From positions 2,730,102 through 2,794,101 of the forward strand of contig NZ_LN679998.1 in the NCBI RefSeq assembly GCF_000953675.1: a DNA stretch of 64,000 nucleotides, given 5' to 3'. The notes beneath the pieces were generated by a model. That model was not told the origin of the DNA and made no database searches. It was given only the letters and a program-made list of their open reading frames with translations. Every line of letters starts with the position of its first letter. The first letter of the stretch is position 1. Positions 1-9,286 of this stretch are shown one piece after another. Source of the DNA: Paraclostridium sordellii. GTDB taxonomy: Bacteria; Bacillota; Clostridia; Peptostreptococcales; Peptostreptococcaceae. A program made the position numbers and the translations under genes.

Positions 1-390
1 TCTTTCTTGTGATTCTATATCTCCCTTTCCAAGTGTTAAAATTAAATTTTTCAGTTCTTCAATCTCTTGGTCTTGTAAATATGTATCTTTCCCCATATCT
101 TTTAAATTTTTATCCAATATTGATTCTAATGTTTTGTTATTTTCATCTCTTAAATCTTTACATATGTTTTTAAAAACCATATGAAAAGACATCTCTTTAT
201 TTTCTCCTATTCTAAAAAACATTTCATCTAGGGTGTATAGTCCAAATGCTAAATCCATTCTCATTATCTCTAATATTCTTATGAGTTCATTTAATTGTTT
301 ATGCCTCTTAGTATATGCTTTATATATATATTCTCCTATGAGATAACTGCAAGCTACTAGTATACTTATCATTATTATTTTAATTTGCAA
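1..390 (-). CDS. spoIIIAB: Stage III sporulation protein SpoIIIAB (3' end cut by window edge)
   Basis: Partial gene: about 130 N-terminal codons are present and it runs off the left edge. SpoIIIAB is a component of the SpoIIIA-SpoIIQ channel apparatus made in the mother cell during engulfment. The start is a TTG at 390, preceded by GAGGTGG and overlapping the end of spoIIIAA by 11 bases. An in-frame ATG six codons later is an alternative. The visible protein begins with one hydrophobic segment (about residues 4-18), followed by a charged helical region containing RILEIMRMDLAFG and TLDEMFFRIG, typical of the family. Identification rests on these motifs and on the overlap with spoIIIAA. Confidence 0.85.
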   Translation of the reverse strand, partial: MQIKIIMISILVACSYLIGEYIYKAYTKRHKQLNELIRILEIMRMDLAFGLYTLDEMFFRIGENKEMSFHMVFKNICKDLRDENNKTLESILDKNLKDMGKDTYLQDQEIEELKNLILTLGKGDIESQER

Positions 391-1345
391 AATACCACCT
401 CTTTTCTTCTAGGTCATATATCTTTTCTATTGTTCCAGGACCGTTTTTCGCAGATAAAATTATAACTTTTTTAAACAATTCTTTATCTAGTAGTCTATTT
501 AGCTCTTTTCTTTCTTTTATATCTTCTATGGAATCTCCATGTACCGTTGTTATTAGACTAACCCCTCCATTTAATGCAGTATATAAGGCTTTTATTTCTT
601 TTTCACTTCCTATCTCATCTGTAACAATTACTTTAGGTGACATGGCTCTTAAAAGCATCATTATACCTATATCTTTTGGACATGTCTCTATAACATCTGT
701 TCTTATTCCTATATCCATTTGAGGGATTCCTAAATACGATCCAGCTATTTCATTTCTTTCATCTATTAAAGCAACTTTAACTCCTTCAAATCCTCTTGCT
801 TTGTTTCCAGTACTAATATTTCTAACAATATCTCTAAGTAAAGTGGTTTTCCCACATTGTGGCGGAGAAATGATTAACGTATTGTTTACTTCTTTAGAAT
901 TTTTAATTATATGCCCTAAAACTTTTTCTGAGCAATTTAAGACTTCTCTTGATACTCTTATATTCAAAGAAGAAATATGTTTTATATTTTTTACAGACTC
1001 ATCTTCTATAACTACTTTCCCAACAATACCAACTCTATGTCCACCTTTTAATGTTATAAATCCTTTTTTTATATCATCCATAAAAGAGTGTATGGAGTAT
1101 TTACACATAAGTTGGAATGTTCTTTCTATATCTTCTTTTGTTACAATGTATGAGTTAATCTCTTCTTTATCTAAAATCATTTTTGATTGATTAAAAAAAT
1201 AATCTTTATTATTTGAATTTAATATTAAAGGTTTGTTAACTCTTAGTCTTATTTCTTCTATAGTTTTCTCATCTTGAATTTTAATTATTTTTTCTTTTAT
1301 GCTTGGTGCTATAGAGTTTAAAATTTCCTCTGAGAGTTTTTTCAT
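380..1345 (-). CDS. spoIIIAA: Stage III sporulation protein AA (ATPase)
   Basis: Secretion-type ATPase of the SpoIIIA complex, thought to energise the mother-cell to forespore channel needed for sigma-G activity. The 321-residue protein has a P-loop PPQCGKTT at about residues 161-168 and a Walker B-like VTDEIG at 241-246, followed by the TTVHG segment common to this ATPase family. A good ribosome site (AAGGAGG) lies upstream of the ATG at 1345. It is the first gene of the spoIIIA operon and overlaps spoIIIAB. A terminator at 1421-1460 separates it from fabF, so it needs its own promoter in the short gap. A sigma-E promoter is expected there, but I could not place one confidently. Confidence 0.95.
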   Translation of the reverse strand: MKKLSEEILNSIAPSIKEKIIKIQDEKTIEEIRLRVNKPLILNSNNKDYFFNQSKMILDKEEINSYIVTKEDIERTFQLMCKYSIHSFMDDIKKGFITLKGGHRVGIVGKVVIEDESVKNIKHISSLNIRVSREVLNCSEKVLGHIIKNSKEVNNTLIISPPQCGKTTLLRDIVRNISTGNKARGFEGVKVALIDERNEIAGSYLGIPQMDIGIRTDVIETCPKDIGIMMLLRAMSPKVIVTDEIGSEKEIKALYTALNGGVSLITTVHGDSIEDIKERKELNRLLDKELFKKVIILSAKNGPGTIEKIYDLEEKRWYFAN

Positions 1346-1420
1346 AATTCTTGTCCTCCTTTGTTTGTATAATTATATTTTCAAGTTTCTTATTTTATTC
1401 CAAAAACTTTTTATTACAAT

Positions 1421-1460
1421 AAAAAAAACTTCTAGCAAAATTAATCACTAGAAGTTTTTT
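1421..1460 (-). terminator. Intrinsic terminator after fabF
   Basis: A 12-bp stem (1424-1435 with 1448-1459) is followed on the minus strand by a run of T. It ends the fatty-acid operon just past the fabF stop and insulates the spoIIIA operon. Confidence 0.85.
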
Positions 1461-1461
1461 A

Positions 1462-2700
1462 TTATTCATATTTTTTAAATGCTAAAGTCGCATTGTGACC
1501 ACCAAACCCTAAAGAATTTGATAATGCATATCTAACGTCTTTTTCTTTTCCTTCATTTGGAACATAATCTAAATCCAATTCCTCATCTACATTTTGTAAA
1601 TTTATAGTAGGAGGAACATATCCATCATAAATTGACATAGCGCAAACTATAGCTTCTATAGCTCCCGCTGCACCTAATAAGTGCCCTGTCATAGATTTTG
1701 TAGATGAAACACAAAGCTCATATGCATGTTCTTTAAATACATCTTTTATAGCTAAAGTTTCATACTTATCATTATAGTAAGTCGATGTACCATGTGCATT
1801 TATATAATCAACTTCATTAAGAGGTATGTTTCCATCGTTTATAGCCATACTTATTGATCTTGCTGCTCCTTCTCCATTTTCTGCTGGAGTTGTCATATGG
1901 TATGCATCAGCCGTAGCTCCATACCCTACTAATTCAGCATAAATTTTAGCTCCTCTTTTTAAAGCATGTTCTAACTCTTCTAATACTATTATTCCTGATC
2001 CTTCTCCCATTACAAACCCATCTCTGTCTTTATCAAATGGTCTTGATGCAGTTTTTGGATCATCATTTCTAGTTGACATAGCCTTCATATTACAAAATCC
2101 TGCAAATGCTAATGGTGTAACTCCAGCTTCGCTACCTCCAGTTACCATAATATCTGCATCTCCTCTTTGGATAACCTTAAAAGCATCTCCTATTGCATGA
2201 GATCCAGATGCACATGCAGTTGTTACATTTGTGTTAGGTCCTTTAGCTCCTAGTAAAATTGAAACTTGGCCAGCAGCCATATTAGCTATCATCATAGGTA
2301 CAAAGAATGGACTTACCCTTCTATTTCCTTTTTCTAACATTATCTTATGTTGTTCTTCAATAGTTTCAACTCCACCTATTCCTGAACCTATTATAACACC
2401 CATTTTATCTCTATCTATTTTTTCTAAATCAATATTTGCATCTTTTACAGCCATATCAGCAGATGCTATTGCAAAGTGAGTAAATCTATCCATTCTCTTT
2501 AATTCTTTTTTATTTATATATTCTTCTGGGTTAAAATCTTTAACTTCCCCAGCTACTTGTGTTTGAAAAGAGGATGCGTCAAATCTAGTTATTGTATCTA
2601 TACCACAAACTCCATCTTTTATGTTGGCCCAAAACTGTTCTTTTCCTATACCAACTGGAGTTACACAACCTAATCCAGTTATAACAACTCTTTTTTTCAT
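1462..2700 (-). CDS. fabF: Beta-ketoacyl-ACP synthase II
   Basis: Condensing enzyme that extends acyl-ACP with malonyl-ACP in cytosolic type II fatty-acid synthesis. The 412-residue length is normal. The catalytic triad is visible: Cys163 in [10 protein letters not shown], His303 in NAHGTST and His340 in TGHLLGAAG. It is the last gene of the fapR-plsX-fabHKDG-acpP-fabF operon, 13 bases after acpP, and is followed directly by a terminator. The start has a close ribosome site (GGAGGATAAG). FabF is usually the temperature-responsive elongation synthase, but specificity cannot be read from the sequence. Confidence 0.97.
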   Translation of the reverse strand: MKKRVVITGLGCVTPVGIGKEQFWANIKDGVCGIDTITRFDASSFQTQVAGEVKDFNPEEYINKKELKRMDRFTHFAIASADMAVKDANIDLEKIDRDKMGVIIGSGIGGVETIEEQHKIMLEKGNRRVSPFFVPMMIANMAAGQVSILLGAKGPNTNVTTACASGSHAIGDAFKVIQRGDADIMVTGGSEAGVTPLAFAGFCNMKAMSTRNDDPKTASRPFDKDRDGFVMGEGSGIIVLEELEHALKRGAKIYAELVGYGATADAYHMTTPAENGEGAARSISMAINDGNIPLNEVDYINAHGTSTYYNDKYETLAIKDVFKEHAYELCVSSTKSMTGHLLGAAGAIEAIVCAMSIYDGYVPPTINLQNVDEELDLDYVPNEGKEKDVRYALSNSLGFGGHNATLAFKKYE

Positions 2701-2713
2701 AACTTATCCTCCA

Positions 2714-2938
2714 CTATTTGTTAGCTTCTATATATTTAACTATATCTCCTATACATACAAACTTTTCTGCTTCTGTATCTGGAATTTCTATTGAAAACTC
2801 ATCTTCAAGTGCCATCATTATTTCAACTGCATCTAGTGAATCTGCTTCTAAATCTTTCATTAATGAAGTCTCCATAGTTATTTCTTTATCCTCTATTCCT
2901 AATTGATCCTTTATTATTTCTACAACTTTTTCAAACAT
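2714..2938 (-). CDS. acpP: Acyl carrier protein
   Basis: Small acidic 74-residue carrier. Its phosphopantetheine attachment site is Ser34 in the DSLD motif ([18 protein letters not shown]). It carries growing acyl chains between the Fab enzymes encoded around it and donates acyl groups to PlsX. The length and four-helix pattern are standard. It lies between fabG and fabF, with a GGAGG ribosome site upstream. Confidence 0.97.
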   Translation of the reverse strand: MFEKVVEIIKDQLGIEDKEITMETSLMKDLEADSLDAVEIMMALEDEFSIEIPDTEAEKFVCIGDIVKYIEANK

Positions 2939-2983
2939 ATTTGTTTCCTCCTAGATTTTATTTTATAATTTTAATTTTTAAAT

Positions 2984-3733
2984 TTATTGCATAACCATTC
3001 CACCATCTACATTAATGATTTGACCAGTTATATAGCTGGACATATCGCTTGCTAAAAATAAAACTAAATTTGCTACATCCTCTGGACTTCCAAATCTATT
3101 TTGTGGAATATTTTTTAACATAGTTTCTTTTAAGTTTTCATTTAAAACACTAGTCATATCTGTATCGATAAATCCAGGTGCTATTGCATTTACATTTATA
3201 TTTCTTGATGCAAGTTCTCTGGCGCTAGATTTTGTAAGACCTATAACTCCTGCTTTAGATGCACAATAATTTGCTTGCCCTGCATTTCCTATAAGGCCTA
3301 CTACAGATGATATGTTTATTATTTTCCCATATCTTTTTTTCATCATATATTTTGTTGCTGATTTTGTACAGTTAAAAACACCTTTTAAGTTTATATCTAT
3401 TACAGAATCAAAATCTTCTTCTTTCATTCTCATTAAAAGTCCATCTCTAGTTATTCCTGCATTATTTACTAATATATCAATTTGCCCAAATTCTTTAACT
3501 ACTTCTTCTATCATATTGTTAACTTCATCTGACTTTGATACATCACATTTTATAGCTATACTTTTAACTCCATAGCTTTCTATCTCTTCTTTAACTTTTA
3601 ATGCATGTTCTTTATTTGAAGTATAGTTTATAACTATATTAGCCTTATAAGATGCTAACTTTATAGCTATAGCTTTACCGATACCTCTTGATCCTCCAGT
3701 TATAAGAGCTACTTTTCCATTTAAGTCCATCAT
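2984..3733 (-). CDS. fabG: 3-oxoacyl-ACP reductase
   Basis: NADPH-dependent short-chain dehydrogenase that reduces beta-ketoacyl-ACP. The nucleotide-binding TGGSRGIG is at residues 12-19, NNAG is near 90, the catalytic Ser is in NISSVVG and Tyr156/Lys160 are in NYCASK. The length is 249 residues. The ATG overlaps the fabD stop codon (TAATG), indicating translational coupling. A second ATG follows directly, so the true start could be one codon later. Confidence 0.96.
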   Translation of the reverse strand: MMDLNGKVALITGGSRGIGKAIAIKLASYKANIVINYTSNKEHALKVKEEIESYGVKSIAIKCDVSKSDEVNNMIEEVVKEFGQIDILVNNAGITRDGLLMRMKEEDFDSVIDINLKGVFNCTKSATKYMMKKRYGKIINISSVVGLIGNAGQANYCASKAGVIGLTKSSARELASRNINVNAIAPGFIDTDMTSVLNENLKETMLKNIPQNRFGSPEDVANLVLFLASDMSSYITGQIINVDGGMVMQ

Positions 3734-4683
3734 TATATCTCACCTCTTTTATAAATCTCTATAAATTCATTCATAGATTCCATATTTTCTATATTGTAAA
3801 CGTTTGTTTCAGACTTTTTCCTACTCGATATTTTTTTTATGAACCCTTTTAGAGTTTTTCCTGGTCCAATTTCTATGAAAGTATCAAAGCCTTCATCTAT
3901 TAATTTTTCTATAGAATCTTCCCATAAAACAGACGAACTAACTTGTTCTATTAACAAATCCTTATAGTTTTCTTTATAGAATCTTGCATTAACATTAGAA
4001 ACTACAGATACATTACATTTTTTTAATTTTATAGAATCTAATTCTTTTTTCAATTTTACACCAGCTGGCTCTAACATAGACGAGTGGAAAGGTGCACTTA
4101 CATTTAATAAAACAGCTCTCTTAGCACCATTTTCTTTAAAGATATTTATACTATTTTTTATAGCATCTACTTCTCCTGAAATGACAATTTGACCTGGTGA
4201 ATTATAATTAGCAACTTCTACTATACCATCATTCACTTCATCTATAACCTTTTTAACTTTATCTCTATCTAGTCCTAAAATAGCAGCCATAGCTCCTTTT
4301 CCTAAAGGAACACTTTCTTGCATGTATTTACCTCTTTTTTTAACTACAGAAACTGCATCTTGAAATTCTATTGCATCAGCAGCTACTAAAGCACTATACT
4401 CTCCTAGTGATAGTCCTAGGCATGCATCATATTTTAAATTAACTTTATCTTTTAAACTTTTAAATAATGCTATACTATGTGTAACTATAGCTGGTTGAGT
4501 ATTTTCTGTTTTAGATAGTTCCTCATCACTGCCTTCAAACATTATTCTTTTTAGCTCTACTCCAATTGATTTTTCAGCTTCATCTATAACTTTTCTTGCT
4601 ATATCATCATTATTGTATATATCATTTGCCATTCCTACATATTGAGCTCCCTGACCTGGAAACACTAATGCTATTTTACCCAT
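3733..4683 (-). CDS. fabD: Malonyl-CoA:ACP transacylase
   Basis: Transfers malonate from malonyl-CoA to ACP to supply the elongation cycle. The 316-residue protein has the N-terminal FPGQGAQ motif, the nucleophile Ser92 in GLSLGEYSA and His200 in SAPFHSSM, matching the usual catalytic dyad. It overlaps the end of fabK by 8 bases and its stop overlaps the fabG start, so the middle of the operon is tightly coupled. Confidence 0.96.
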   Translation of the reverse strand: MGKIALVFPGQGAQYVGMANDIYNNDDIARKVIDEAEKSIGVELKRIMFEGSDEELSKTENTQPAIVTHSIALFKSLKDKVNLKYDACLGLSLGEYSALVAADAIEFQDAVSVVKKRGKYMQESVPLGKGAMAAILGLDRDKVKKVIDEVNDGIVEVANYNSPGQIVISGEVDAIKNSINIFKENGAKRAVLLNVSAPFHSSMLEPAGVKLKKELDSIKLKKCNVSVVSNVNARFYKENYKDLLIEQVSSSVLWEDSIEKLIDEGFDTFIEIGPGKTLKGFIKKISSRKKSETNVYNIENMESMNEFIEIYKRGEI

Positions 4684-5626
4684 GTGATACCTCCAAGTTT
4701 ATATCAATTTTTGATACTATAGACTTAGCTTCTTTCATTATATCTTCAATTATTTCTTTACAAGGCTTTATGTCATTTATATAAGATGCTATCTGTCCAG
4801 CCATAAAAGAACCATTATCTAAATCACCTTCTATAACAGCCATTCTTAATGACCCTATACCTTTTTTATCTATATCTAAAGGATCTACTCCTTCTTTTTC
4901 CATATTTAATATATCTTTAGCTAGCTTATTTTTTAAAGTTCTTACTGGATGCCCTGTAGTTCTACCTGTTACAATTGCATCTCTATCCTTAGATTTTAAA
5001 ATAAGTTGCTTATAATTTTCATGTACTATACATTCATCACTACATATAAATCTTGTTCCAATTTGAGCTCCGCTAGCTCCTAAGCATAACACTGCTGCCA
5101 AACCTTTCCCATCAGCTATCCCTCCAGCTGCAATAACCGGTATATTTACATTACTTACAACTTGTGGAGTTAAAACCATCGTAGTTAATTCTCCTATATG
5201 TCCACCTGCTTCTGTTCCTTCAACTATAACAGCATCTGCTCCATATTTTTCCATTCTTTTTGCTAGTGCTATAGTTGGAACTACTGGTATAACCTTTGTA
5301 TTCACTTCTTTTAATCTATCCATATACTTAGCTGGATTTCCAGCTCCAGTAGTTATAACTTCTACTTTTTCTTCTATTACTAAATCAATTATCTCATCTG
5401 CAAATGGTGATAATAACATTACATTAACACCAAATGTTTTATCTGTTAATTCTCTACATTTTCTTATTTGCTCTCTTATAACTTCTTTTGGTGCATTACC
5501 AGCTGCTATTAACCCTAGGCCTCCTGCATTTGATACTCCTGCAGCTAATTCTGCAGTAGCAACCCAAGCCATTCCACCTTGAATTATTGGGTATTTTATA
5601 TTTAAAATTTCACATAATCTATTCAT
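4676..5626 (-). CDS. fabK: Enoyl-ACP reductase II, flavin-dependent
   Basis: FMN-dependent enoyl-ACP reductase that completes each elongation round. It is a TIM-barrel 2-nitropropane dioxygenase-like protein, unrelated to FabI. Visible motifs are the N-terminal PIIQGGMAWVA, VEGTEAGGHIGE, PVIAAGGIADG and LGASGAQIGTRF. I place the start at the ATG at 5626 (316 residues) because AAGGAGG sits correctly before it. The upstream in-frame ATG at 5650 would overlap fabH. FabK-only species are typically insensitive to FabI inhibitors such as triclosan; no fabI is seen in this window. Confidence 0.95.
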   Translation of the reverse strand: MNRLCEILNIKYPIIQGGMAWVATAELAAGVSNAGGLGLIAAGNAPKEVIREQIRKCRELTDKTFGVNVMLLSPFADEIIDLVIEEKVEVITTGAGNPAKYMDRLKEVNTKVIPVVPTIALAKRMEKYGADAVIVEGTEAGGHIGELTTMVLTPQVVSNVNIPVIAAGGIADGKGLAAVLCLGASGAQIGTRFICSDECIVHENYKQLILKSKDRDAIVTGRTTGHPVRTLKNKLAKDILNMEKEGVDPLDIDKKGIGSLRMAVIEGDLDNGSFMAGQIASYINDIKPCKEIIEDIMKEAKSIVSKIDINLEVSHG

Positions 5627-5637
5627 AAGTTTCCTCC

Positions 5638-6624
5638 TTATATACTCCATCTAACTACAGAAGCTCCCCAAGTTAGACCGCCTCCAAATCCTACTAACAC
5701 TATATTATCGCCTTTTTTTATCTTACCTTCTCTATAAGCTTCATCTAATGCTACCGGAATTGATGCTGCTGACATATTTCCATATTTATCTAGGTTAACA
5801 TAAACTTTATCCATACTTAATTTAAGTCTTTTTGCTGAAGCTTCTATTATTCTTATATTAGCTTGGTGTGGTATAAGGTAATCTATATCTTGTATTTCAA
5901 GATTTGCACTTTCAATACATTCAACTGATGCATCCTGCATTATTCTAACTGCAAATTTAAAAACATCATTTCCTGCCATTTTTATATAATGCAATTTATT
6001 TTTTATACTGTCTTCACTTGCTGGAGTTTTTGAACCTCCAGCTGGTATATTAAGATAATCTTTACCATTTCCATCAGAACCTAAGCTAGTAGATAATACT
6101 CCACCTTCAATAACAGGTCCCATAACTACAGCCCCTGCTCCATCTCCAAAAAGTATAGCAGTCGATCTATCTTCATAATCTAATATTCTAGATAAAGCTT
6201 CCGCTCCGATAACTAAAACATGTTTATATGTATCAGATTCTATAAATTGTTTAGCTACTGTAATTCCATATATAAATCCTGAGCATGCTGCCTCTAAATC
6301 AAAACATGCTGCCTTAGTAGCTTTAATATTAGCTTGAACTAGGCATGCTGTAGATGGGAATATCATATCAGGAGTTATTGTAGCTACAATTATCAAGTCT
6401 ATATCTTCTGGAGTTAAATTTGCATCTTTTATAGCATTTAATGCTGCTTTAGTTGCAAGATCTGATGTTGCTTCATTTTCATCTACTATTCTTCTTTCCC
6501 TTATTCCAGTTCTAGTTTTTATCCATTCATCTGATGTATCCATTATCTTTTCAAGATCGAAATTTGAAATTATATTTTTAGGAACATAACTCCCAACTCC
6601 GACTATACCAGCCTTTGTATTCAT
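5638..6624 (-). CDS. fabH: Beta-ketoacyl-ACP synthase III
   Basis: Initiating condensing enzyme that joins acyl-CoA to malonyl-ACP. The length is 328 residues. Catalytic Cys114 is in LEAACSGF, His253 in LIPHQANIR and Asn283 in GNMSAAS. It starts at an ATG preceded by GGAGG, 25 bases after plsX, and is followed by fabK after 11 bases. Primer choice (straight or branched chain) cannot be decided from the sequence. Confidence 0.96.
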   Translation of the reverse strand: MNTKAGIVGVGSYVPKNIISNFDLEKIMDTSDEWIKTRTGIRERRIVDENEATSDLATKAALNAIKDANLTPEDIDLIIVATITPDMIFPSTACLVQANIKATKAACFDLEAACSGFIYGITVAKQFIESDTYKHVLVIGAEALSRILDYEDRSTAILFGDGAGAVVMGPVIEGGVLSTSLGSDGNGKDYLNIPAGGSKTPASEDSIKNKLHYIKMAGNDVFKFAVRIMQDASVECIESANLEIQDIDYLIPHQANIRIIEASAKRLKLSMDKVYVNLDKYGNMSAASIPVALDEAYREGKIKKGDNIVLVGFGGGLTWGASVVRWSI

Positions 6625-6649
6625 AATTTAACCTCCAAGTGGTATTTTC

Positions 6650-7663
6650 TTATTCTTCTTTCTTATCTTCTTCCAAGGATTGTATAAATCCTTTTATATC
6701 TTCAACTACATTACCATTTGCAAATTTAATAGCTTGATTTATAGCATTTTTTATTGCTTTTGCATCAGAGCTTCCATGTGCTTTGATAACGCCTCCGTTA
6801 ACACCTAATAAAGGTGCTCCTCCATATTCAGCATAATCCATCATACTTTTTAACTTTTTTAAATCATCCTTTAAAAGTAGTGCTCCTAGTTTTCCTTTTG
6901 TACTAGATAAGAAAGTCTCTTTTAATAATCCTAGTATAGACATAGCTATACCTTCTGCTGATTTTAATAATATATTTCCAGTAAATCCATCACATACAAC
7001 TATATCTGTATATGAGTTTATAAGTTCTCTTGCTTCTATATTTCCAATAAAGTTTAAATCTAACTTTTTAAGTTCTTCATAAGTTTTTTTAACTAAATCA
7101 TTTCCTTTTCCTTCTTCTATTCCAACATTTGCAAGTGCAACTCTTGGATTTTGAAGTCCTAATACTTTTTTAGCATATATATTACTCATACCTGCAAATT
7201 CAACTAAGTTTATTGGCTTGCAATCTGCATTTGCTCCACCATCTGCTATAATAGTCATTCCACCTTTTACATTTGGTATAGCTGGGCATAAACAAGGTCT
7301 ATCAATACCTTTAATTCTTCCTACGACAAATAATCCTCCTGCCAATAATGCTCCAGTATTTCCTGCAGATACTATTGCATCAGCTTTACCTTCTTTAACC
7401 ATTCTTAAAGCAACAACCATAGATGAATCTTTTTTAGATCTTATTGCTTTTACAGGTTTATCTTCATTTTCTATTATTTCAGTTGTATGAACTATTTCTA
7501 ATTTACTTTTATCAAATTCATACTTCGAAAATTCATTTTCTAATGTAGATTTATCTCCAGTTATTATTACATCTACACCATATTCATTTATTGCGTTAAC
7601 AACACCTTCTACATTCGATTTTGGTGCGTTGTCTCCACCCATTCCATCAATTACAATTTTCAT
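6650..7663 (-). CDS. plsX: Phosphate acyltransferase PlsX
   Basis: Converts acyl-ACP to acyl-phosphate, the donor used by PlsY (encoded here at 58386-58997) to acylate glycerol-3-phosphate. The 337-residue protein starts with the diagnostic [10 protein letters not shown] and has [12 protein letters not shown] and [12 protein letters not shown]. The plsX-fabH order inside a fapR operon is typical of Firmicutes. A GGAGG ribosome site precedes the ATG, 12 bases after fapR. Confidence 0.96.
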   Translation of the reverse strand: MKIVIDGMGGDNAPKSNVEGVVNAINEYGVDVIITGDKSTLENEFSKYEFDKSKLEIVHTTEIIENEDKPVKAIRSKKDSSMVVALRMVKEGKADAIVSAGNTGALLAGGLFVVGRIKGIDRPCLCPAIPNVKGGMTIIADGGANADCKPINLVEFAGMSNIYAKKVLGLQNPRVALANVGIEEGKGNDLVKKTYEELKKLDLNFIGNIEARELINSYTDIVVCDGFTGNILLKSAEGIAMSILGLLKETFLSSTKGKLGALLLKDDLKKLKSMMDYAEYGGAPLLGVNGGVIKAHGSSDAKAIKNAINQAIKFANGNVVEDIKGFIQSLEEDKKEE

Positions 7664-7675
7664 ATCCTTCTCCTC

Positions 7676-8233
7676 CTAAACCAACTCTTCAAATATAAAT
7701 TTTCCTCTAAAAATTTGTTCTTGCGCTTTATTATTAACTACAACTTTTACATAATGTTTTTTATCAACATTTTTGTATATTTCGGCTTTAGCTATAAGCC
7801 TATCTTTTTGTTGTATATGTTTAAGCGTTTTTATATTAGCAAATCTCATAATTACTTGTGGTGCGTCTATAATGGCCATAGCCAATGAATTTGCTAATGA
7901 AAATATATATTCATCTTTAAGAGTACCTGTTTTGGAGTAAATCATATCTTCGGTAATATCTAACATAGATATGCCTAATTGACCTACTGATAAGTCAATT
8001 ATCTCTCCTGTTATCTCTTTTATACCTAAAGTCTTAACTTTAGATGTTTCAGTCTCAGCAATTTGTTTAACTCTTTCTCTTAATTCTGGTATATTTAACG
8101 TAAGTCTATCTAGTCTTATAGTTTGTATACTTACATCAAATACACTGGCTAATTCTTCGTCTGTATAAAAAGGATCATTTTTCAGCATTTCGACAAGTTC
8201 GTGTTGTCTTTCTGCTTTGCTCTTCTTTTTCAT
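7676..8233 (-). CDS. fapR: Fatty acid biosynthesis transcriptional repressor FapR
   Basis: Malonyl-CoA-responsive repressor of lipid synthesis genes. The 185-residue protein has an N-terminal helix-turn-helix (about residues 20-45, with DEELASVFDVSIQTIRLDR) and a C-terminal hotdog effector domain. It is the first gene of the operon. A matching 17-bp operator lies over the transcription start (8261-8277), so it should repress its own operon. Malonyl-CoA release is family knowledge. Confidence 0.95.
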   Translation of the reverse strand: MKKKSKAERQHELVEMLKNDPFYTDEELASVFDVSIQTIRLDRLTLNIPELRERVKQIAETETSKVKTLGIKEITGEIIDLSVGQLGISMLDITEDMIYSKTGTLKDEYIFSLANSLAMAIIDAPQVIMRFANIKTLKHIQQKDRLIAKAEIYKNVDKKHYVKVVVNNKAQEQIFRGKFIFEELV

Positions 8234-8260
8234 ATTACCTCCAAGTTTTTATAGTTGGAA

Positions 8261-8277
8261 TTAGTACCAACTACTAA
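8261..8277 (-). promoter_or_regulatory. FapR operator
   Basis: A 17-bp dyad TTAGTA-N5-TACTAA, matching the FapR consensus architecture. It begins 4 bases after the -10 box of the promoter at 8282-8310 and lies just upstream of fapR, so it covers the transcription start. Confidence 0.85.
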
Positions 8278-8281
8278 TAGT

Positions 8282-8310
8282 AGTATATAATATTAATTAT
8301 AAATAATCAA
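8282..8310 (-). promoter_or_regulatory. Sigma-A promoter of the fapR-fab operon
   Basis: TTGATT (8305-8310) and TATACT (8282-8287) separated by 17 bases on the minus strand. The FapR operator follows directly. Confidence 0.8.
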
Positions 8311-8381
8311 CCACTTATTTATTTTTTATTTATAATTTTTAGGTATAATTAAATATTATCATAAGTTTTACCGTAATTAAG

Positions 8382-8416
8382 CAAAAAAAAACATGTAGAG
8401 TATTCTACATGTTTTT
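8382..8416 (-). terminator. Intrinsic terminator after rpmF
   Basis: An 11-bp stem (8389-8399 with 8404-8414) followed by a T run on the minus strand, just past the rpmF stop. It separates rpmF from the fapR promoter. Confidence 0.85.
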
Positions 8417-8424
8417 TAGAAGTA

Positions 8425-8601
8425 TTACTTAGCTACAACTTCTTTACCTTTATAATATCCACAGTCTGGACATACTCTATGTGGTAACTTTGGCTCATGA
8501 CATTGTGGGCAACTTACGAATCCAGTTGCTACCATTTTTGAGTTAGCTGCTCTTCTCATTTTTGTATTTGATTTAGATGTTTTACGCTTTGGTACTGCCA
8601 T
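8425..8601 (-). CDS. rpmF: 50S ribosomal protein L32
   Basis: A 58-residue ribosomal protein starting [10 protein letters not shown]. Its four zinc-ligand cysteines sit in CPQC and CPDC, so this is the zinc-binding form of L32. Stop at 8425, ATG at 8599-8601 with a good GGAGG ribosome site. It follows the DUF177 gene by 13 bases, the standard yceD-rpmF pairing, and is followed by a terminator. Confidence 0.97.
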   Translation of the reverse strand: MAVPKRKTSKSNTKMRRAANSKMVATGFVSCPQCHEPKLPHRVCPDCGYYKGKEVVAK

Positions 8602-8614
8602 TTACGCCACCTCC

Positions 8615-9142
8615 TTAGTCATTTTTAAACATTTCTTTTAATTTAGCAAAACGGGGATCTATTGTATCCTCGTCGTTCGCGACTTCATTACAAGAACAAA
8701 CTCCATCATTTAAGTTTGCTCCGCAAGTTGAACAAAGACCTTTGCAATCTTCACTACAAAGAACTCTTTGAGGTAAATTGAAATCTAATGTTTGTTCTAT
8801 TAAATCTATGAAGTCTACTTCATCATCTTTATAAGTATAAACATCAAATTCTTCTACTTCATTTTCGTCAACTTCTTTTTTTACTAAAAATCCTTGAATA
8901 GGATAACTTAACTCTACTTCCACTTCATTTAAACATCTAGCACAGTTATCGATTATTTTAAAATCAACATTACAATCTAGAAATAAGCCTTTATTCGCAT
9001 TGCTTATTTTACCATTTAAATTAATTGGAGAAGCTAGTTTATAAGTATCATCACAATAATTAATACTATCAATTTTTTCGCAAAAATTCAAGTGTAAATT
9101 ATCAGTTTCTCTTCTTATTATCTTATCTAAACTAATTTTCAT
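8615..9142 (-). CDS. DUF177/YceD family protein
   Basis: Homologue of YceD, a conserved protein nearly always encoded before rpmF and linked to 23S rRNA or large-subunit maturation; its biochemical role is not settled. I start it at the ATG at 9142 (175 residues), because GAGGTG sits 6 bases upstream. The GTG at 9151 that gives a longer frame is inside that ribosome site. The C-terminal half holds two CxxC-type pairs (CSEDCKGLCSTCG), typical of the Gram-positive family. It has its own strong promoter. Confidence 0.9.
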   Translation of the reverse strand: MKISLDKIIRRETDNLHLNFCEKIDSINYCDDTYKLASPINLNGKISNANKGLFLDCNVDFKIIDNCARCLNEVEVELSYPIQGFLVKKEVDENEVEEFDVYTYKDDEVDFIDLIEQTLDFNLPQRVLCSEDCKGLCSTCGANLNDGVCSCNEVANDEDTIDPRFAKLKEMFKND

Positions 9143-9171
9143 TAAGTTCACCTCAATTTATTGCCAAATTT

Positions 9172-9200
9172 ATTATACAAATATAAGCTATGTTTGTCAA
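9172..9200 (-). promoter_or_regulatory. Sigma-A promoter of the yceD-rpmF operon
   Basis: A consensus promoter: TTGACA (9195-9200), 17-base spacer, TATAAT (9172-9177). It lies 29 bases before the DUF177 start codon. Strong expression is expected for a ribosomal protein operon. Confidence 0.9.
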
Positions 9201-9233
9201 GTATTTTTACTTGATACTTAACTCTTATATTGG

Positions 9234-9268
9234 CAAAAATTAAGGTAGGTTTTAACCTACCTTAATAG
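9234..9268 (-). terminator. Intrinsic terminator after ackA
   Basis: A perfect 13-bp stem (9239-9251 with 9254-9266) followed by T residues on the minus strand. It ends ackA before the yceD promoter. Confidence 0.85.
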
Positions 9269-9286
9269 TATTATATCCACTTACAA

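Noticed and set aside
801-1190. 129-residue plus-strand frame opposite spoIIIAA
   Set aside because: Antisense shadow of a well-supported gene, with no ribosome site and serine/phenylalanine-rich composition typical of shadow frames in this genome.
1346-1420. Possible sigma-E promoter for the spoIIIA operon (TATACAAA-like -10)
   Set aside because: The -35 ATA options fall at 19 or 24 bases, outside the usual spacing. Too weak to list as a feature.
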